Source: Isoetes taiwanensis
Taxonomy: Eukaryota; Streptophyta; Lycopodiopsida; Isoetales; Isoetaceae
Assembly (NCBI GenBank): GCA_021234155.1
Contig: JAJEKV010000003.1
Span: forward strand, 13,934,386 to 13,998,385
Length of the DNA stretch: 64,000 nucleotides
Direction of reading: 5' to 3'
Part shown: piece after piece, positions 12,204 through 22,330 of the stretch
Position numbering within the stretch: the stretch's first letter is position 1
Layout: each line of letters starts with the position of its first letter
Notes under the pieces: generated by a model
Told to the model about the DNA's origin: nothing
The model's database searches: none
The model's input: the letters and a program-made list of their open reading frames with translations, nothing else
Position numbers and translations under genes: made by a program

Positions 12204-12387
12204 CTAGTTATGGTGCCCGGCGTTGCCGGGCGTAAGTACAATTTTATTGTAGAATTACATCAATAAGATCTAGGATCTAAAAACATATGTAGGGTTGTCA
12301 ATGATGCTAATTTTAAGTTATTGTCTAAGATGGATGTCCATTTTATATAGGTACATGTATGTAAGGTTGGTGTTTATGTGCGTATTT
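12204..12387 (-). mobile_element. Helitron 3' terminus (minus strand) and subterminal region
   Basis: Read on the minus strand, the sequence gives GCCCGGC-AAC-GCCGGGC (12231 to 12215), a 7-bp-stem hairpin, then ACCATAACTAG ending at 12204, followed by a T. A GC-rich hairpin about 10 nt before CTRR, with insertion before T, is the Helitron 3' signature. The body therefore lies to the right. The part at 12284-12387 recurs at 23559-23662. The matching 5' end (TC...) was not found, so full length is unknown. Confidence 0.7.
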
Positions 12388-12415
12388 TTTTTATTTTTTT
12401 TTTTTTAGCACGTTT

Positions 12416-12632
12416 GCACAAACGCAAGTGGACACTTTGAAGCAATTTTAGAGTGTCCACCTTGCTGCCAACTAGGACTTTTTTCCACGTGGATGCACTT
12501 TCCATCGTTAGATTTAATCGACGGTCACAGAAAATTAAGGGAAATTCCAGCGTGTATTGGCGCGTTGGGGAGAATGCTTGCCCGGGTTCCACATGCCTAA
12601 TGGCGACTTTTCCTCTCGATGTCGATGGTGCT
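12416..12632. repeat. 217-bp direct repeat, copy 1
   Basis: Starts GCACAAACGCAAGTGGACAC and ends GTCGATGGTGCT. It matches 15845-16062 with about 8 differences and one 1-nt gap. The ends are not TG/CA and no reverse-transcriptase or integrase text lies between the copies, so an LTR pair is not supported. Confidence 0.8.
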
Positions 12633-13605
12633 TTTGGGATGTGATGTAAAATAGAAGAACAAAAATCAAAAAGTCTAAAATTTGGTCGCAAAGCAGTCCC
12701 GGCCATGTTTATTTCCTGGATTCCCTGCCTTTATCCGGTCGATTTGCATGTTGCACACCCTATTACCGAGAGATGTATCGAAAATACAAGGGCATAGATG
12801 CTTTTTTCGGTTTTATTTTGGGCGATGGCTTAAAACATCAAGCTTCGGATATACCTTCGTTGGATTTGTTGCCATTAGGTCTTCCCGGGATGATATCTGA
12901 CTACATAACACCTCTCCAACGCCGTATGGCACTATCAACCGGAGTTTTGCCTAAAACGCGGCCATGCCATTGTCGCCATAGCCGACCTTTGTTGGTCGAC
13001 TTGGTTATACTCACAAGGTATAATCCATACCAATCCGCTTTGCTAGTAGTCGTGTTATGCTAATATGCCTTGATGTTTGACAATGTTAATACTTCGCCAT
13101 GTTCCTCGGATAATAATGGGTTTGCCATATTTCCTGATAAAATGAGTCGACACTTTTGGCAAGACACGGATCTAAAAGGATGTCTTGAAAATGGTCCAAT
13201 TGCTTTTTTCTTTGTTGAGGTCACTCGAGATGCGGTTACGTTCTGAAGTCGCCTTGTGTCCTTTTCTCATAGTAGCGCAGATATCCGCAAGGATCTTTAA
13301 GGTTTTTGAGAATCATGAATGCGTAAATATGACCGAAATTTGGTGTATAAAAAGCTTCAAACTTGGTAAGCTTTTGTCACATTTTATTTAGTTTATATTA
13401 CATGTGCTCGACCATTGTGTTGCTTGCTAGGCTATGAAGTTCAATACGTTTTCTTGTGGCACACATTAGCACATCTGTTTCGACCGGATGCCTATACCGT
13501 GAGCTCTCTACATCAAGCTCTAAGTGCCTACACTACGATGGCGTGAACATTTGCCCGGTGTACACCGGCTTTCGGTCTCGGGTAGCAACTGTGCATTGGC
13601 TATTT
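12633..13605. other. Unassigned DNA, less AT-rich than its flanks
   Basis: Phrases such as ATGATATCTGACTACATAAC and several open frames of 60-96 codons occur, but none carries a recognisable domain. It could be captured or decayed sequence inside the Helitron body. Nothing firmer can be said. Confidence 0.25.
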
Positions 13606-13916
13606 TATGCGCTAGGATAAGCTCGCTCTAAGAACGGTTCCTTGTCGCTATTTGTTCTCGGCTAAAGCACAATATCGATGACTTATCCGAAACTCGATTC
13701 CTAGTATTTATTTTTATTTATTTATCCGTTAGCAAACTTGCTTTTCAACTTCTAGAATGTTATGCACTAGGATAAGCTCTCGCTCCAAGAACGTTCCTTG
13801 TCGCTATTTGTTCTCAGCTAAAGCACAATATCAATGACTTATCCGAAACTCGATTCGGTATTTATTTGTTTATTTATTTATCCGTTAGCAAACTTGCTTT
13901 TCAACTTCTAGAATGT
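13606..13916. repeat. Tandem duplication, two copies of 155-156 bp
   Basis: Copy 1 (13606-13760) and copy 2 (13761-13916) both run from TATGC-CTAGGATAAGCTC through ATCCGTTAGCAAACTTGC to TTCTAGAATGT, with only a few substitutions and small indels. Confidence 0.85.
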
Positions 13917-15385
13917 GAAGCCTTTGCAAGATTCTCGAGCTTCAATCGACAAAAATTCAATCGACAAGAATGATAGTGTTCTAGAAAGATGTTTTGAAAA
14001 TGGCTATTTGCTATTTGTTGTAGAGGCCAGTGCAGATATGCGCGGTGTTGCAAAAGTCAGCCTTTATGTCCTTTATGTTTTTATGCGGGAAGAATGTAGC
14101 ATTCTTCCTATCAAATAAGAAGGGAGATGAATTTTTGAATGGTGCATGATATACCACTACTACAGATTAAAGGCAAACAATAAAATCAAGGAGCGACATC
14201 AATCGAAGTTAGTCTAAGCTTGGTTGAAATTATACTTCAATATAAGTTAACAACTTATAATTCAAAGCTTTCATTCAAAATAGTATGGTTTCTAGGCTCA
14301 CCATATTATACATGAGCTTGGGTGCCTAAACTAGTGAAAAGGATACCTAGTTTCTATGCAAAACTAGGCATTAAATTATTAAGAGGTATGATGAATCGAT
14401 ACCCTACCGATTTGATTATATGTGCATGGACGATCAAATTACATACAATGGCATTGTAATGGCATGTGGCTATTCTATGTCCAGAAGAATTCAGGTTATT
14501 CATAAACCGTGAGATGCTTTGTCGAATATATGGGCATATTTAACTCCTATGCGAATTTATACAATCTGATAAAAGCCCATAACTATGACCCGGTACTAAT
14601 GTTTGATGCGTTATAATCTCGCTTAAAAATGAAATTATACGCTTTGCTTTTTATAAAATTGGATATGAGGAATATGGCAATATGTGGGTGATGCCCTTAT
14701 CATAAAAATTGAATGCGGTTGTTGATGTTGGCTTAACTTGCCATTTATTGTTTTTCCTACCAAAGGCAAAGGCCTTCTAGTGAAGGGCAACTTAAAATGC
14801 TTCGAGGCGACTTTTAAAAATTCTTCCGGAGCAACTTACATTGGAAGACAAAGCCGTTGGTGCCTGTTGCTACTCAAAATGGGTTCATAGTCATTGTCAT
14901 AGCCAATATTAGGCTGATCGGATATGAGGATGTCAAATCTGGATACACATATGAGGTAATGATGTTTGCTTGGCTAGTTACAGATTTAGCCATGTTTTTT
15001 AATAAGGTTGCATGTTTAGCCTGTAAACTTGTAAACTGGGTATATGTGGAACTCGTGAAGATTATATCTTGGGCGTATGTGGCTGATTTTTTCTTACATG
15101 GGTTGCTCTATCAAATGTTGCAGTGCAATGAAATAGGCCTGCTCCTTTGTGGATATCGCAACAAGGAAATAGAGCTACTACTGAGCACCTTGCCACATTA
15201 TGATTGTTATATGTAATTGCATATAAATAAAAGAGTTTTTGTTTTATTCTCTTATATCTTTATAACTTGTAGCCTAAATACTTAAGCAGCATTACAAGTT
15301 GTATGCAAGCATACTGTAAATCGATATAAAATTCAAAATTGCAGACAAAATGCAAATTCAGACAAAATATAAATAGATGAACAAC
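13917..15385. other. Unassigned AT-rich DNA, possible body of a CACTA element
   Basis: This lies on the inner side of the CACTA-type end at 15739. A 119-codon open frame (14857-15216, plus) is hydrophobic and matches nothing I recognise. No transposase motif was found, so if this is the element interior it is non-autonomous or decayed. Confidence 0.25.
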
Positions 15386-15739
15386 CTGACGATTTTTTTA
15401 CAATTTTTTCGGCGATTTTTTTTTACGGTTTTTTTGACGTTTTTTTTTTTCTGACGATTTTTTTGACGAATGTTATGACGTTATTTTTTACGGACATTGA
15501 CGTTTTTTCTGACGCTTAATCGTCAAAAAAATTGATGATTTTTCTGACGTTTTATCTGACGCTGGTCTGACGATAACCTGACGCTATACTTGACGAGTAC
15601 CCTGACAAGTCCTCTGACGCTATATCGTCAGATAAAAATCGTCAGGCTAATCGTCAGCCAGCAGGGACTGAACTCCTGACGATTTTGTAAAGGCCATCTG
15701 ACGGTTTTTCTGACGCAGAACAAGCATTCTCTTGTAGTG
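15386..15739 (-). mobile_element. CACTA (En/Spm-type) transposon end with TGACG subterminal array
   Basis: On the minus strand the right edge reads CACTACAAGAGAATGC (15739 inward), the typical plant CACTA terminus. The adjoining 350 bp hold about 20 TGACG or CGTCA motifs (roughly 16 TGACG, 4 CGTCA), like the transposase-binding subterminal arrays of En/Spm elements. The opposite end was not found and no 3-bp target duplication could be confirmed. Confidence 0.65.
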
Positions 15740-15844
15740 CCGGTTGCCCATCTGTTACCGAGTTGCCATCTGATCCTTGCCGATGTGTCGAAATTTTTAT
15801 GTGACTGTGGTTTGCCGAGATAGCATAAGAATACAAGAACAGTG

Positions 15845-16062
15845 GCACAAACCCAAGTGGACACTTTGAAGCAATTCTAGAGTGTCCACGTTGCTGCCAA
15901 CTAGGACTTTTTTCCACGTGGATGCACTTTCCATCGTTAGATTTAATCGACGGTCACGGAAAATTAAGGGAAATTCCAGCGTGTATTTGCGCGTTGGGGA
16001 GAATGCTTGCCCGCGTTCCACATGCCGGAATGGCGACTTTTCCTCTCGATGTCGATGGTGCT
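15845..16062. repeat. 217-bp direct repeat, copy 2
   Basis: This is the second copy of the block at 12416-12632, same orientation, about 96% identical by eye. It lies about 100 bp outside the CACTA terminus and runs into a gene-fragment-like stretch. Confidence 0.8.
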
Positions 16063-16350
16063 GGGGCCGAAGATCTTAAGCCAGTTGTCAGAGACAAGCT
16101 CTTGCAGTAAGATGGCATTTGCTCTGGGTAATGTTCGTTTTTAGATGTTTTTAGATGTTACAGACACTTTATATCATTTGGTACATAGAGCCCAAGCTTG
16201 GGATGACTCTTATTTGAAGGAGATAGATAAATTAATTGACAAACACAAAGAGGCTGCATTTGATTTGCTATCAGAAGAACAAGACCTCAGTGGATTTCTT
16301 GCAAACTTGCAAAACAATGTGAGCAACGTTTATGCGACCATGGAAATATG
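16063..16350 (+). pseudogene. Unrecognised gene fragment (exon-like)
   Basis: After an AG at 16158 the plus strand reads a helical, acidic stretch including KEIDKLIDKHKEAAFDLL and LSGFLANLQNN, ending at a stop near 16349. A short preceding block reads AEDLKPVVRDKLLQ. The composition looks like real protein, but I could not assign a family; a cytochrome P450 helix region was considered. No start or downstream exon is present, so a captured fragment is likely. Confidence 0.35.
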
Positions 16351-16379
16351 ATCAAGGAAGGTCTTGTTGCTTGACTATA

Positions 16380-16500
16380 CAAAGTGAAGGTTTACAAAGA
16401 TGGAGCTAGCGAGCATGTTCAGTTTGAGACAGGCGATATTGCAGTTTTCCGCAAAGGATGGTGTTCTTTTGGCCCAGCAGCTATGGTGCTCGTTTGGTCC
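16380..16500 (+). pseudogene. Cupin_3 / DUF861-like gene fragment
   Basis: The plus frame reads KVYKDGASEHVQFETGD followed by IAVFRKGW. It resembles the C-terminal strand pair of small plant RmlC-like cupins (typical form VKVYPEGSSE-VEFGAGDLVVFPKG). Only this block is present and it then runs into unrelated sequence. It sits within the Helitron-bounded region, consistent with gene-fragment capture. Confidence 0.45.
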
Positions 16501-17776
16501 AGCGGCCCACATTGGATCTATTATTCATTTGTTGGTGGTGAATGTTTACTGTCATTGGTTTACATTTTGCAAGAGAAGATGTGCAAGAAGGTTGGAAGGT
16601 GGTCTTTTAGAATACTTGATAACGATCTATCCTCTTTGACCACTACTTCATGGTGCCTCATAGGAGGGCCACAAGAACAAAAAGCCTAGCTCGTTTATTA
16701 GTCCTTCATGCTTTGTTTCCATGAAGGGATCTTTTGCAGCATATGCAATAGTAATAGTTTTGAAGAATCTTTATGTCATTCCTTCCAGTCATTATGAGAT
16801 GCAATACTGCCGGTGAGACTTCCTTTAATCTAAAAGCTAGCTTCAAATGGGCATAGTACAAGGAGATGATTCTCGCATGGCAAAGATGATGTGAAATTTT
16901 GAAGAATGTCTTGTGCATATTTCTGGCGATATATAGTGATATCGATTGTGGTGCAATCGAATGACAAAAACCACCCATGCCGGAAGTGTTTTTGATGCTA
17001 TCCTTGTGTCAATGGATCGCCGAAGATATAGCTACAAGCATCGATTGTTCTTTTCGAAGGAGATCGAGAGTTAGGAGACCTATGTGAAGACGATGCATGT
17101 GACTTTGGTCGTTTCATTCCCTTGATCCCCCCCTTTTATATTTGTGAACTATGATTTTGGTGCTAAATCCATTTGCATCCCATGGCATTTTTCTTTGTAA
17201 GTCCCAAGTATGGTTGTATTGTGTAGCATAAACCGTGTTGTTTGTGATTCTCCTTTCTGTTCTATGTTCTTCAGTACCAATTTTGCTAATAAGTATGCTA
17301 GAAAAACAATTTGACTTCTCCTTCCCTTGGTATATGGTTGACATTCATGATGTGTTATAGAAACACATCAATACGAATCCGCCATCCGTAATGATAAAAG
17401 CAAATCCACAAATTTTAGCTTAGGTATAGAGGAGATTTTTTGTAGGATGAGATCTCCCTGATCATACTAGCTTGTTCTTCCTACTGGTTTTCTTTAGATT
17501 TTATTTCTCATTTTCCAAGACTTATGATGGCAGAATCTGTTTATTAAATATGTGTCACATGATGCGTGTTCTCAACTTTGCAGGTTTTGTGGACGAGTAA
17601 AGTTTGCATATTTTTACTGCTGTGGTGGTTCTTCAGATTAGGCCAGTAATTATGAGAATTTAAGTCAAATATAAACTCCATTGTTCTGAATGTGTTTGCA
17701 AATCCAATGGTAATCTAGTTAGTCTTTGTACAGGACTCAGTTTTGTAGAAGGCAATGCTAATTATTGTTTCTAAAT
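16501..17776. other. Spacer within the Helitron-bounded region
   Basis: Several 60-100 codon frames occur but no domain was recognised. It ends at the simple-repeat tail of the LINE fragment. Confidence 0.3.
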
Positions 17777-18420
17777 GAATAGAATAGAATAGTTTTTTAA
17801 ACGTCCACGGAGACCAATAGGTCATGGGACCCATACAATGGGCTAGTACAATCATTACTACTAGGATTAAAAAACCCCTGCCTCGAAAGGTTTTCAAGGG
17901 AAAAACCTTTGCAGTAATGATGATACTAGACAAGCAGAGATAATGACTACTGAGGGCTCAGTAATTGCAGACGTTTATCTAGAACCTCAAGTATGTATAA
18001 TGCCAAGTCATGCACAGATGGTGCTCTGAGAAGTTGTGGAAGCGTGGAATGGAATGCTAAGGTCAAAAATGATTCAACTATCTCAAAAGCGTGGCAACTC
18101 GGAAGAGTATGGCTTTCATCTTCAATAACCTCAGAATCGCAAAGGCACATAGTCTCGCTTCTCCACGGCAATTGCGGCCGCTCCCATCTACCTGTCTCAA
18201 TCCGTAGCCTGTGGGACCCCATGCGAATTGATGCAATAGCTACAAGCTTGTTCCTGGACAATGAAGCAAGCAAATAAGCTTGGGGCCTTGGTGCCAAGGT
18301 GGGATTTATGTGTGCATGATAATGACCGGCCACTTGGGCCAAAGTAATCAAGGCCCCATATCTTTTGAGAAAAACGACCATTGAGATAGTTGCAAAAGCT
18401 CAGGATCAGAACTGGCAAGC
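17777..18420 (-). mobile_element. LINE 3' fragment with (TATTC)n tail
   Basis: On the minus strand the element ends GTGGACGTTTAAAAAA followed by CTATTCTATTCTATTC (17792-17777). Upstream, a degenerate frame (17947-18381) contains LVAIASIRMGSHRLRIE and DSEVIEDESHTLPSCHAFE. This resembles the C-terminal region of non-LTR retrotransposon ORF2, with a Cys/His motif preceding the 3' UTR. The LINE at 50847-52690 shares IASIRDSAHHLRIE, IEDESHALEACP and the same 3' end, so both belong to one family. Confidence 0.65.
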
Positions 18421-18798
18421 ATCAGGCAGTGCTCTGGTTGCACAGCCCAACGAGCAAACCATGTAGTGCAATGCTCTTTCCAACATCATTTCAAACGCTG
18501 TAGTGCAATGTAAACACTGATTACGAAAGAAGCATTATGTTGACCTACCTATATAAAGAAGCATTGTGTTGCCATGAACATTATGCTTATTGGCCTTTTG
18601 CTTGTAAAACTTAGGTTACGTGATGGACCTAGAAACCCTTTTTCTTGTAAAACTTACATTATATGATGAATCTAGAAACTTAAAACAAAATAAACATCAT
18701 AATTAGGGCACAACATAACATTTATATACATAGTTCTTCTACTTGATTAGGGTCATTCTCTATCAGTTTGTGTTGCCTACCCTTTTGCCCCAAGCCTC
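18421..18798. other. Short spacer, nothing recognised
   Basis: AT-rich DNA between the LINE fragment and the Rab-like fragment. A TTTTTCTTGTAAAACTTA-type phrase occurs twice (near 18600 and 18641). Confidence 0.3.
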
Positions 18799-18912
18799 AT
18801 CCACAAGAACCATCGAATTTGATCATTTATTTAAGATCTTATTAATTGGTGACTCTGGTGTTAGCAAAACTAGCCTTCTCTTACGATTTACAACAGATAC
18901 TTTTGATGATAG
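18799..18912 (+). pseudogene. Rab GTPase fragment, Rab18/RabC-like P-loop exon
   Basis: The plus frame reads [20 protein letters not shown] then [12 protein letters not shown]. It matches the first exon of plant Rab18/RabC proteins ([31 protein letters not shown]). The P-loop Gly before Lys is replaced by Ser and the next exon (effector loop) is absent. The piece is a non-functional captured exon or pseudogene. Family assignment is confident; subfamily less so. Confidence 0.7.
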
Positions 18913-19289
18913 GATCCACACCAGATCCTACAATTTGCTATGCAAAGTAATCAAACGTGCTTTTGACTAGTTTTTTATTTTTTTTAGCACGCCAGCCTAA
19001 CCAAGCCTACAGGCTTTCTTGCAATTCTAGCCTATCCACGTAGCACCTCCACCTCACCAAAATCTGAGGTGGCATGTTCTGCACCTCTAGATTCTCTCTT
19101 TTACAAATCAATGGCTAGGAAAATTAGAAAAAAAGGCTAAAAATGGCACGGAGATGGAGAAGGTCGTGAAATAATTTCGTCTTTGCACCATTAGGCTTTT
19201 GCTTTTTTGATGATATTGTCCTCTGGTGTAAGCCTCCTCTTTCCCCCTTACATCCGTTTTTCCTCTCTTATATTTGCATGTTTCTTTTA
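18913..19289. other. Short spacer, nothing recognised
   Basis: Contains a poly(T)-rich stretch (18972-18985) and a block at about 19025 (TCTAGCCTATCCACGTAGCA) that recurs near 20432 inside the LRR pseudogene. Confidence 0.3.
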
Positions 19290-20155
19290 TTTTATTCGGT
19301 GGAGCCGAGAGCTCTTTTGCAGGTAGCGTTCCACAGATTTATTAACCCCGTGCGACTCAAACTTTGGCAAAGGAACTTCAGAGTCCTCAAACTTCTGTAG
19401 CCTTGCATAGCAAAGGATAAACCACGGGCCTAATACCAAGCATAGCAAGTTTCCCATTACAAAAGCAATGGAGGAAACATTATTCCTTATATGTCCCTCT
19501 GTTGGTTGAGTGATGGAGAGTCTGAAGAGTGACTGCATAGTGGCAAAGGAGTTCCACATAACCCTTTGTTTTCTATGTAACTGCTGATGGAGAATGTGCC
19601 AAATTGTCCACCTTCCTCGAATTTTCCCTCTAATTGATTGAATGATACATTAAACCATGCTAGCTTGTTTAGTCTAGTCAGTTCTTGGGGATTTTGCCCG
19701 TCGGGCGTTATTGGATAATTCTAGTTGTTCTAACATCTCCGGCCCCGCCATAGTACTTGGAATTGATCTGTTTAAATTATTTGAAGATAAATTGAGATAC
19801 CTTAGGCCCCTCAGGTCTCAATTTCTGAGGGTATTGCCCCAGTTAAGCTATTGTTGGATAAATCCATCACTATCGTTGTCTTTATATAAGACATATGTGT
19901 ATGTAGAGGCTTTGTTACCTTTGATGGTGAGAATAACTTTGTAATTCAGGGCACCTTCCCCTTTGAAGTAACTTAAACTTGTTTCGTCCTCACTGAAACT
20001 AAAGCCCTCCATTTTCTCTCTGCGGAATCTCGCCTTGGAGCTTGTTGCTGGACAGTAGCACCATTTGCAACTCTGACATGCTTCCAAACCAAGTGGAAAT
20101 AGGCCCTTTAAATGAATTATGGCTAAGACTAAGCACACAAAGCTTCTCCGTCGAT

Positions 20156-20251
20156 TTCAAGAAATCAGGTAATCTTCCCTCCAGTTTATTCTTTCTGCTT
20201 GTATTCAAGAAATCAGGTAATCTTCCCTCCAGTTTATTCTTTCTGCTTGTA
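20156..20251. repeat. Exact 48-bp tandem duplication in the LRR pseudogene
   Basis: TTCAAGAAATCAGGTAATCT and the following text to CTGCTTGTA occur at 20156-20203 and again at 20204-20251 without difference. Its length is a multiple of three, but the surrounding frame is already broken. The identity indicates a recent event. Confidence 0.9.
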
Positions 20252-20410
20252 AGCTTATTATTCAGCAGAAACAGATATTACAGATTTTGTAGCTGCCCAA
20301 GTTGGGGAGGTTTGGATCCTGTAAAATTATTGTCTATCAAAAAAAGTTGCTTGAGTACAATGCAGTTGGCAAGGGTTCTTCGAATGGTGCCACTAAGAAA
20401 GTTGTTATTG

Positions 20411-20497
20411 AAGGATAAAATTTTCAAATTCTAGCCTATCCACGTATCACCTCCAATTCAACAATTGTTATTGAGGGATAAAATTTTCAAATTCTTC
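20411..20497. repeat. Partial direct duplication in the LRR pseudogene
   Basis: GGATAAAATTTTCAAATTCT occurs near 20413 and again near 20475 with about 60 bp between starts. The interposed text contains the phrase TCTAGCCTATCCACGTATCA also found near 19025. Confidence 0.6.
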
Positions 20498-20889
20498 AAC
20501 AATCCAAACGCATCAGGCACTGCTCCTGTAAGATTACAAAAGTCCATATAAAGAAGCTGCAGATATGAGAGGTTACCTAATGTAGGCGGGATGTTGCCCA
20601 TCAGGGCCCACTGTTCCCATGCTTTTGGTGGCTGCAGTGTCGTAAGATATCAGGTTTTCTCTAAGTGCAACCACGTTAGCATAATTCTTCAGTTTGACTA
20701 CTGCTTTCCATCATTATGAAGCTTTCAATTGCTAGCTGTTAATCATTCTAAAGACTAACTTTTCTTTCTTTATCTCTTCTTTGTTTGCTTGACTTACTCA
20801 GTGATAAACACCAAACCCCTTTGCATTATGCTTCTATGAAAGAAATATAGAAGCGAGCGACATAATTCCTTCTAGAAAAAGGTGCCAGT

Positions 20890-21215
20890 TTGAAGAGGCA
20901 TGTAATGTCGTCACTGGGGCAACTCCATTCCACTTCGCAGCTAGATGTGGTAACATAACAGCCATGAAAAGTTGAATTTCTTTTGTTGATGATGAAACAA
21001 AAGAAGTCAATGGTAAAACACTTGGCTTAACAAATAGCGCTACACTTTGTTGCATGGAATGGACGGAACAACGCTAGAAATGGTTGCTTGCAACGCATGC
21101 TTGTGTGTCTAAAAGCGTGATGCAAATGGGAACACCGCTCTTCATTGATCGCTAGAAATGGATGTCAAAATGTCATCCATAGTCTTATAATAGCAAATGC
21201 ATGTGTCCGTCTTTG
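20890..21215 (+). pseudogene. Ankyrin-repeat gene fragment
   Basis: The plus strand reads GATPFHFAARCGNITAMKS and, after frame changes, ALHFVAWNGRN and an ARNGCQNVIHSLIIANAC block. These match the G-TPLHLAA--G---VV--LL ankyrin consensus as found in plant ankyrin-TM proteins. Stops lie between the repeats. A further HHGAAYGNIEF block near 21375 may belong to it. Confidence 0.55.
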
Positions 21216-22059
21216 TCAATAACAAGAAAGAATTAGTTGTTAGCTTGTGATAAGGTCACCCTGTTGTCACTGCAATCTGCACAGCTACGAAATTGTTAGG
21301 ACCATGTCGTAGATCCTCTACGAGGCCTTTATTTGATACTTTAGCGTTTCACAAGAATACGGCTAGTTTGCTTCATCATGGAGCAGCTTATGGAAATATA
21401 GAATTTATGGTCCCGCTTCCAGCTCATTCAAATAGCGGATCTTATGGCAATGCTCTGTTGGATGCCCAAAATTGTTTCCTTATCCATGTTTTTTTATCTA
21501 TGCAGGTGCCCTTCTTTAGAGTAGGGTACATCAAAAAGTAACTGGTTCTTTTGGTTACGGTTTTGTTTGGAAGGCGCATCAAAAGTACAACTCTTACAGC
21601 ACCTCTGAGGCATATAGAATAGAAAATTCCAAGTTTTGTCCAATGGCAACACAGAAAATGACAACTGAAGAAGTGCTTCTGCACAGGCTATGTAGAATGA
21701 AGCAATGGATCCTATTGAAGAATCTTAGCATGGGTATCTATTTATTATATTTTTGTGAATGGCTAACTTTGTTATTAAGGTAGATACTTGAGTTTTGAGG
21801 TGGCCTCAGCCTATAACGGCCAACAGTAGGTACTTCTTTTAGGCTCATACAAGTTTCTAGTAGCATATCTATTTGCTGAGGTTATTTCTGATTTTGTCTA
21901 GCATGAGTCATGCCAGATATGTATCATCTACTTTCAGCAGTTGATGGACTGCATAACGGATGCATGCTACTCAACAAGGTACAGGATGCAGAATGGATTA
22001 TGCAGTTAAGAGCCTAATGCATTAGCGTGCTATATCCATGCATTTTCCTGCAGACTTTA
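21216..22059. other. Decayed sequence downstream of the ankyrin fragment
   Basis: One more ankyrin-like phrase (near 21375) is visible; otherwise no domain was recognised. Confidence 0.25.
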
Positions 22060-22330
22060 AAGGGTTCCAGAAGCATATGGAGGTAGCCTCGACATTATAT
22101 GCTTGGAATTTAATTGCGTGGTAACCATAGTTCATTCGAGTAGCAGATCTGCCACTTGCTTAAGGATGTTGTATTCAAGTAGCACAAATCCACATCTTCA
22201 ACTGATTTATTCAGATATGTTGTTATGGTGTTGTTTAAACATTTTCCAGAAAATGTCCATGTCTGGAATTGCTTCACTCAATATAGGGATGCATTGTTTG
22301 CATCAAGTGCATCCTGAAAGACCAGGGTAA
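22060..22330 (+). pseudogene. Possible PPR-protein fragment
   Basis: Short phrases STLYAWNLI (about 22090) and NIFQKMSMSGIASLN (about 22240) resemble the VYAWN-MI and VF-KMP--D-VSWN pieces of plant pentatricopeptide repeats. The match is weak and interrupted. Confidence 0.2.

Larger units (their letters stand above)
19290..20610 (-). pseudogene. LRR receptor-like protein pseudogene
   Basis: Minus-strand translation shows plant-specific leucine-rich repeats in order: PPTLGNLSYLQLLYMD, NLTGAVPDAFGLLKNLKILS, LEGRLPDFLKSTEKLCVLS, LSHNSFKGPISTWFGSMSEL, then MDLSNNSLTGAIPSEIE, the juxtamembrane [24 protein letters not shown] motif, and a hydrophobic segment (VMGNLLCLVLGPWFILCYA) near 19430. This order is that of LRR receptor-like proteins or kinases. 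No kinase domain follows. Frame shifts, in-frame stops and a 48-bp internal duplication interrupt it, and no N-terminus is present. It lies on the opposite strand to the Rab and ankyrin fragments. Confidence 0.75.

Noticed and set aside
14155-14167. CACTACTACAGA as the left end of the CACTA element
   Set aside because: Only the first six bases fit the right terminus and the 3-bp flanks (TAC and CCG) do not match.
14857-15216. 119-codon hydrophobic open frame
   Set aside because: No family match, no splice or context support, in decayed DNA next to a transposon end.
12416-16062. 217-bp direct repeats as an LTR pair
   Set aside because: No TG/CA ends, primer site or target duplication, and no retroelement text between them.
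16141-16350. Cytochrome P450 fragment
   Set aside because: Only a vague helical resemblance; no heme-binding or other P450 motif is present.
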